Source: Rhodocollybia butyracea
Taxonomy: Eukaryota > Basidiomycota > Agaricomycetes > Agaricales > Omphalotaceae
DNA length: 64,000 nt
Direction of reading: 5' to 3'
Assembly (NCBI GenBank): GCA_015501585.1
Contig: JADNRY010000009.1
Location: forward strand, 620,001-684,000
Positions within the stretch are counted from its first letter, which is position 1; each line of letters opens with the position of its first letter. Positions 58,846-64,000 of the stretch are shown here, piece after piece. The notes under the pieces were generated by a model. It made no database searches. It saw only the letters and a list, made by a program, of their open reading frames with translations, and had not been told where the DNA came from. The position numbers and the translations under genes were made by a program.

Positions 58846-60290
58846 TTAAACCGACTCTTTAGCTCGATCATATACCTCCATATTTACATGGGAATCGCCT
58901 GGAGATCCACTTTCCAAGGTGGAAGTTTCCGTGGTGGCAGGTTGCACATGAACCGCAAAGCGCATAGACTGAGACAGTGTGGGGTCACTTATGACCTTGT
59001 CCTTGGAGTTTTCAAGGGCCACCAAAAGAATGATAAGAACTGGATAGAGTGCCTGTGTTTCGCAATGAGCATCCAATAGGCTCAGACATCATTCAATGAG
59101 GCTTACAGAAAGGAAAGGTAGAGTCGATGCTATGAACACTTGAAAGGATAAACCCGCGCTATCATCAAAGCCAGTCAGAAATGTCGCAGCGATCTAGATA
59201 CGTACGTATCAGTGACAAGAAGATTAGATTGATGCGGAGCTGATATGATGTTTGAATGACTTGCCCAGAAACCAATGTAAATAAAACCTGATTCCACCAA
59301 AAGGAAAAGGATTTTTTGAACTTTTGTTATTGTACCACCAGGTCTAATGCTGCTGGCATTCAAATTGCAGCGGAGGTCTTGACGATGTTGCCTATAGAAG
59401 TGCATCATGAGCATTTATTAACCGTTGACAGGAAGTTTGAATCGTACAATGCCTTGTAACCGACCAAGGAGGTTGCGACTACGTTTGTGACTAGCAGAGG
59501 CAGGGTTAAAACCAAAAACTCCCTTGTGCCAGCACCGACAGCCTGGAAGTTTCGTAACACATTTACGGCCCCACTTGCTGCATCGAAAATGTTGCAAACT
59601 GAAGGGGTCCAATGAGAAATGTCGGGGGGCAGTAATGTTTAGCATACAGAACTTACCGCAACAAGCAAGCAGGCAAATGCTTAAGACTGCCTTTACAATT
59701 CGATTGTTCGGGAACAATATCCATGCACGCCAGACAACGATACCATCGTTGACTAGGAACTGAGGAAGGAATTGAACAAGAAGAGAGTGGGGCGTACAGG
59801 CTCAAAAATGCTCACGTTTATTCTTTCGAGGAAGTTTTCTGAAATTTTAATGTTTCCCAAAAGCTTTCCAGTCGTCACGGGATCTGGCGGGTTAAAGCCC
59901 GCAAGGGGAATTTGAACAAGAATGAATTCGAGGTCAAGAATGAGGAGAGACGTGCAGCCCATGAACATGAATATTATAACAGCCAACAGCGTTAGTCGAG
60001 CTTTATTGCCGACATTACGAGTCCTGGGTTAACGGTTATTGAGCTGATAGTCGATGAGATGTATAGGAAGACGCACAAAAGGAAATAGATAGCAATAAGA
60101 GAGAACGTAGCATAGATTCCATAGAGCAAGAAACCGACAGCCGTTTCGGCGATCCACTCTTTGAGAGCATATAGATCCGCGTCTGCGAGAGGACCCGACT
60201 GTTGCTCAGAAGACATGGGGGTCGTGATTGGGTGGGGGCAAGAAGTGGGGATGGACTTTGAATGCCGTTCGTTGTTGGCAGTGTTCATAT
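58765..60290 (-). repeat. Segmental direct duplication, right copy
   Basis: Partner of 42955-44490. The two copies flank the Copia-centred repeat island in direct orientation. Confidence 0.85.
58846..60216 (-). CDS. Agaricomycete multi-pass membrane protein, copy B
   Basis: First exons 60216-60077, 60023-59816, 59759-59657, then further exons to a stop at 58846. Phases agree (donors GTGCGT, GTGAGC, GTAAGT). Product features: an N-terminus MSSEQQSGPLADADLYALKE, then at least six hydrophobic segments (FLLYGIYATFSLIAIYFLL; LTLLAVIIFMFMGCTSLLI; VVWRAWILF; VKAVLSICLLACC; LVLTLPLLVTNVVATSLVGY; ILFLLVESGFIYIGF; VLIILLVALENSK). A polar tail ends AKESV. This pattern matches a large Agaricomycete family of receptor-like membrane proteins with no known ligand. 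Exon ends after 59500 are less certain. An upstream in-frame ATG at 60288 would add 24 residues. Confidence 0.7.
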
Positions 60291-60718
60291 ACTGTCCAGT
60301 TGCGTAATATACAGCGATGCCATTTTTTCGGGGTTCTCAACGCCTGCGTATGACGAATCTATACGATTAGGTTAATTTTGCCATCGGAAAGTTGCGGTAG
60401 TAAGTAGGATTGTGTAGTGGAGCTCGTTCTAATTATGTTTTGGACTATGTTGGAAGTTGGTCTCACCGTTATGGGTACGTTCAGGCGAAAGTGGAAAGAA
60501 GAAACCAGGCCCGGGAAACGAGAGAACTTTCAGCACAGACATCACCAACAGCTTGGCCACACTGGAAGATGTGAGTAATTTCTTTGGAAGGAAGGAAGGA
60601 AGTTTATTACACGACATGGTCCAAGTACTCAACATTCGGAATACACTCCCCCGCGCTTAGGACAACTTTATAGACTTTAAAGTCCTGCAGAGCCTGAAAA
60701 TCTAAACAAGAGTAGTTT
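60291..60718. other. Flank of the non-LTR element
   Basis: It holds a GGAA microsatellite at about 60590-60603, a second candidate tail of the element, and no supported gene. Confidence 0.4.
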
Positions 60719-63700
60719 TGGAAGGAAGGAAGGAAGGAAAAACCGGCGCGGTCCCATTGAGGAACAGCCGGGGCCCGCGCAACACACACTGCGCCAAATG
60801 TGTGCCGCGGATGCACGCAGCCAACCCTGCTGTGGCAGGGTGAACTCAATCACCCCAGCGCACAGGGCCAGCCGCGCACACGAGTATTGTACAGTGACGC
60901 GCACATTTTTAGTTTTCGAGAGAAATACAATTCACTTTAATTATGCCAATGAACTATGTAGCATACAGGTGCGGCTCTGGTATATAAGGCTCCCTTCCAG
61001 AGAAGATACTTAGGACGTCAAATGTAAACTTCGCTGTCAAGGTGAGAACCCGCCGATCGAACAAGAATCTGCAAAGGAAGTTGTAGTCGGACAGGCCCTG
61101 ACGAACAACCAGCAGGTCCGGTGCCAGTACCCCCATATCCAGTATAAATCGGTGCCGCAAGTATGTCAAACTGAGGTGACCCTTGCAACCCAGCAATGCG
61201 TGACACTCATCCTCTACTACCAACATGCAGAAGCGGCACAACCTGAACTCCCGCGGGACGTGCGGCCTGTACCGTACATCGTATCGCAGACGCTCCACAG
61301 ACAGAGCATGACTTGAGGTTACAAGCTGGGTAAAGGCATGGCGATGCTTTGGGACCGTTATTGCACGGAGATATTCCTGGAGCTGAAGTGTTGCCGTCGA
61401 CGGCACTCTGTGCCCCCGCGAATCGTAAACGACCCTATTATGCAGGAGATGGACTCGGACCGCGGCCTGGACATCACTAGTGAGGGATGCCCAGCATGTT
61501 GTCTTTACCGTATCCATGAGCTGCCCAAGCTTGTCAGGGTTCACCAGGTCATCAGTGGTGCATAGGACCGGTATAGGCAATGCATGCAGAACCAGGCGTA
61601 GGTCATTAATCCAAGCCGGATGGCCATTGCGCACCAGCCTCACCGAGTTTTCCAAAGCATCACGCGCAATCCGGCGGTCGGGCAAGCGGAGCAGGGACTG
61701 TAGATATGTAATGGCCAGGCAGATGCGCCGATAGCGAAGAGGTTGGACCCCCAGCTCCAAGAACAGGGGAGCTAGCACAGACCGCCGCCCAACTCCTAGC
61801 AGTCGACGTAGGAACATATGCTGAACACCCTCCAGCTCACTGAGCAGCGAGAGATCAACATCCAGGGCGATCTCACAGCCAAAGGTGAGATGCGGGTCGA
61901 CTCGGGCCATATACAGAATAATACCTTCTTGCGGGGGGAGACAGCCAATGGCAGATTCCAATGCAAAAGATGCGCGGGCAACATTCCTTGCCTTCGAAGC
62001 CTTTGGACTATAGTGCCCTGCCAGAATGTAACGATGATCTGACACAAAGTACACACCCACGTACTTGTAAGAGAGGACTAGCTCAATTGCTTTCCCATCG
62101 ACCCAGAAGGTGGGCAGCGTCCTAGGCGCCGGCCCAAACAGCATCCACTTTGTTTTCTTGATACTAATCTCCATGGAGTTACGACCGCACCAGTAGAAGA
62201 AAGAGTCTAGCTTAGCTTGGAGGCCCTCTGCCGTCGTGGACCATATTGCCACATCATCCGCTTGTTCCACATGAGAGACCGGCTTCGCATTCAGATAGAT
62301 GTCGTCGACGTGTACTGGGATGTTCAGGTCGGAGAAGTAGACATTCCAGAGCATCGGCGACAGGGTGTCGCCTGTGAGGACTCCTATGAGACTCCGAAAG
62401 GCTGCAGAGACCTGGCCACCATGGCGAACCACATAGGTCATCCGGGCATACAGAAGCCGAAGCCAGTCAAACAGCGGGCCTGACATACCATGCCGGAAGA
62501 GTTTTGTCCACAGAGTCGGTATGTCAGTTGAGGGAAAGGCATTCCTGAGATCCACAAAGGCAACATATAGGGACTTCCCTTGCGCCCGAGCCTCCTCAAT
62601 GGCACTGCGAAGAATGAAGGAGTTGTTATGCGTCCTATAGCCCTCCCGGAACCCATTTTGTGTGTCGGGGAGGATATCCGCATGTTCTGCCCAAGCCATG
62701 ACCCGAAGATCAATGATAAGAGTAAGCATCTTAAGCAGGCATGACTCCAGCCCAATGATGCGGTATTTGTCTGGCTCCTCAGCGTTCAGCCCCACTTTGA
62801 GAATACCGACGAGGACAGTGGTGAACCACTGCTGAGGCGCATCGAGATCGAAGATGCAGCGATTGAACAGAGCCGCCAACACTCCATTTGGGATGCGCTC
62901 AATCAGGCGATAGGATATGGAGTCAATACCCCGCGCGCTCTTTGAGCTACGATTGCGGATTTTCCTCTTGCATTCTGCCACATCCTCCTCAGTAACCCTC
63001 CTGGAGAAGAACTTTCCACCTGTCCGATCCGTTGTCGACCGGGGAATGGCACTCGACAGTGTCGCACACAGTTGACGCACCCCCTTGTCAAAATATGAGG
63101 GAGGATTTGGGAGGGGGTTAAGACGACCATTAAAGACCACCGCCAGTTGGTTGGCATCGACCTGAGGGGGCCGCTCCTTAGCATCAGTCCATTCCCTCAC
63201 ACAAGTCCAGTACTCCATGGATGTCTTGCACGAGACCAGCCTCGCCAAATTCGCACGCCGCTGCTCCCGTTCTCGGGCCCGCCCCCTGTGTGAGCTCTCA
63301 CTAGGATCATCGTCTTCCCTATCTGTGTCCAAGGGAGTCGCCCTGTCCTTCGGGAGCTGTGGGACAATCTCCGGTACCTTGGTCACCACCTTCCTTACAT
63401 CCGGAAGTGTTGTGAGCCCATCACTTTGAGCTTGAAGAGGTAGCGGAGGTGGGAGCAACCACGGAGGTGAGGCAAGCGACCTAGCTGCCACGCCAGCCAT
63501 TCGGAGTGACTCCCGATGCCGAGGATTGTCCTTCCTCTGGACCAGGCGGAACTCCACAGGGGCAATGCGCGAACGCAGATGTGAGACAACGACCTTGAGG
63601 ACATCACTGTGAGCACAGTCCCAGGCATGCGCAGCATTATCCGCTGCCAATAACAAAGCGATCGAATGAGATACTGCGAAGAGGAGTAAACCACCAGGCG

Positions 63701-64000
63701 GCGTCCCGGCGTTGCTGCAGCATCCTGCAGTGCCACCAACATAGCGGCAAGAATAGCCCTACTCACAGATGGGCAGGGAACTGTACCCAGCCGGGCAGCC
63801 GAATTCCTCTCACTGCCCTCACCCCAGCACACTGCGAAACCTACACTGGAAGACCCCGTCCTGGGAGACTGGGAAGATGCCGCCAGATAGACACTGATAA
63901 CCCCTGCATCCGCACTTACTGGTCCGTATAGAGAGTTGATGGCATCTGCCGTGGACTGCTCAGCGCGCAAGGCCACCTGCACCAGGTGGTCCAGTTTCGT
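60719..64000 (-). mobile_element. Non-LTR retrotransposon (LINE-like), truncated by window edge
   Basis: A minus-strand element. Its 3' end is a TTCC-repeat tail (GGAAGGAAGGAAGG at 60719-60738 on the plus strand), preceded by a GC-rich 3' untranslated region. The coding part (60954 to the edge) carries an RNase H-like domain and then reverse transcriptase. No LTR is seen. The 5' part lies beyond the window. A short relic of the same family occurs at 38274-38330. Confidence 0.85.
60954..64000 (-). pseudogene. LINE polyprotein: RNase H-like domain followed by reverse transcriptase, one frame break
   Basis: From the window edge down to 63650 the frame encodes an RNase H-fold region (SVGFAVCWGEGS, VVYSSSQYLIRSLCYW). 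From 63656 to 60954 a second frame continues it (DCAHSDVLKVVVSHLRS) into reverse transcriptase: FVDLRNAFPSTD (block A), LTGDTLSPMLWNVYF (block B), QADDVAIWS (block C, Gln for the usual Tyr/Phe). The C-terminal CRFC...HALLGC resembles a LINE CCHC knuckle. The frames join if GG at 63647-63648 is read as GGG. The usual RNase H acids are missing (Ala and Ser in their places), so that domain looks inactive. Either a relic or a consensus error at one run. Confidence 0.8.

Overview
The window is nuclear DNA of a filamentous basidiomycete, almost certainly a mushroom-forming Agaricomycete. Its genes are split by many short introns (mostly 47-60 nt). It carries DUF1776, SIN3, GT17, ERV2-like and S33 genes, an F-box protein, MYND-finger proteins, and an aerolysin-fold protein pair of a kind common in mushrooms. 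I cannot name the species from the sequence.

Layout. 0.3-2.4 kb: a spliced gene of an Agaricomycete-restricted family (minus). 2.8-5.1 kb: DUF1776 protein. 5.8-9.4 kb: two nearly identical aerolysin-like pore-forming protein genes, head to head, forming a large inverted duplication. 10.1-10.8 kb: a CACTA-type MITE. 11.0-15.7 kb: SIN3 corepressor (minus). 16.5-17.8 kb: coiled-coil protein. 19.3-21.0 kb: F-box protein between two copies of a direct repeat. 22.9-24.2 kb: GT17 glycosyltransferase (minus). 24.5-30.3 kb: three MYND-finger genes, two of them a tandem duplication. 30.6-34.1 kb: ERV2-type sulfhydryl oxidase and an S33 proline iminopeptidase. 34.7-40.3 kb: three uncharacterised low-complexity proteins. 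From 40.5 kb the window is a repeat island: a 2.4-kb palindrome carrying a Tourist-like MITE, a broken copy of a multi-pass membrane protein gene, small palindromic elements, and an 8.9-kb Ty1/Copia element (TSD TAGAG) into which at least four younger elements have jumped. A second, apparently intact copy of the membrane protein gene follows, then a non-LTR retrotransposon that runs off the right end.

Patterns across genes. (1) Exon-by-exon models show single-base frame errors, all at homopolymer runs, in genes whose splice sites and remaining frame are intact. I read this mainly as consensus error in the assembly rather than gene death. (2) At least seven introns need a GC-AG donor, usually GCAAGT, far more than normal. 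(3) The two LTRs of the Copia element differ only by transitions, many as TG/CA pairs, pointing to decay of methylated CpG.

No wholly new system is proven here. The best candidates for follow-up are the divergent pore-former pair with an apparent gene-conversion tract, the GC-AG intron enrichment, and the layered transposon nest. All gene models are inferred by eye from splice consensus, phase and family resemblance; no database or alignment program was used.
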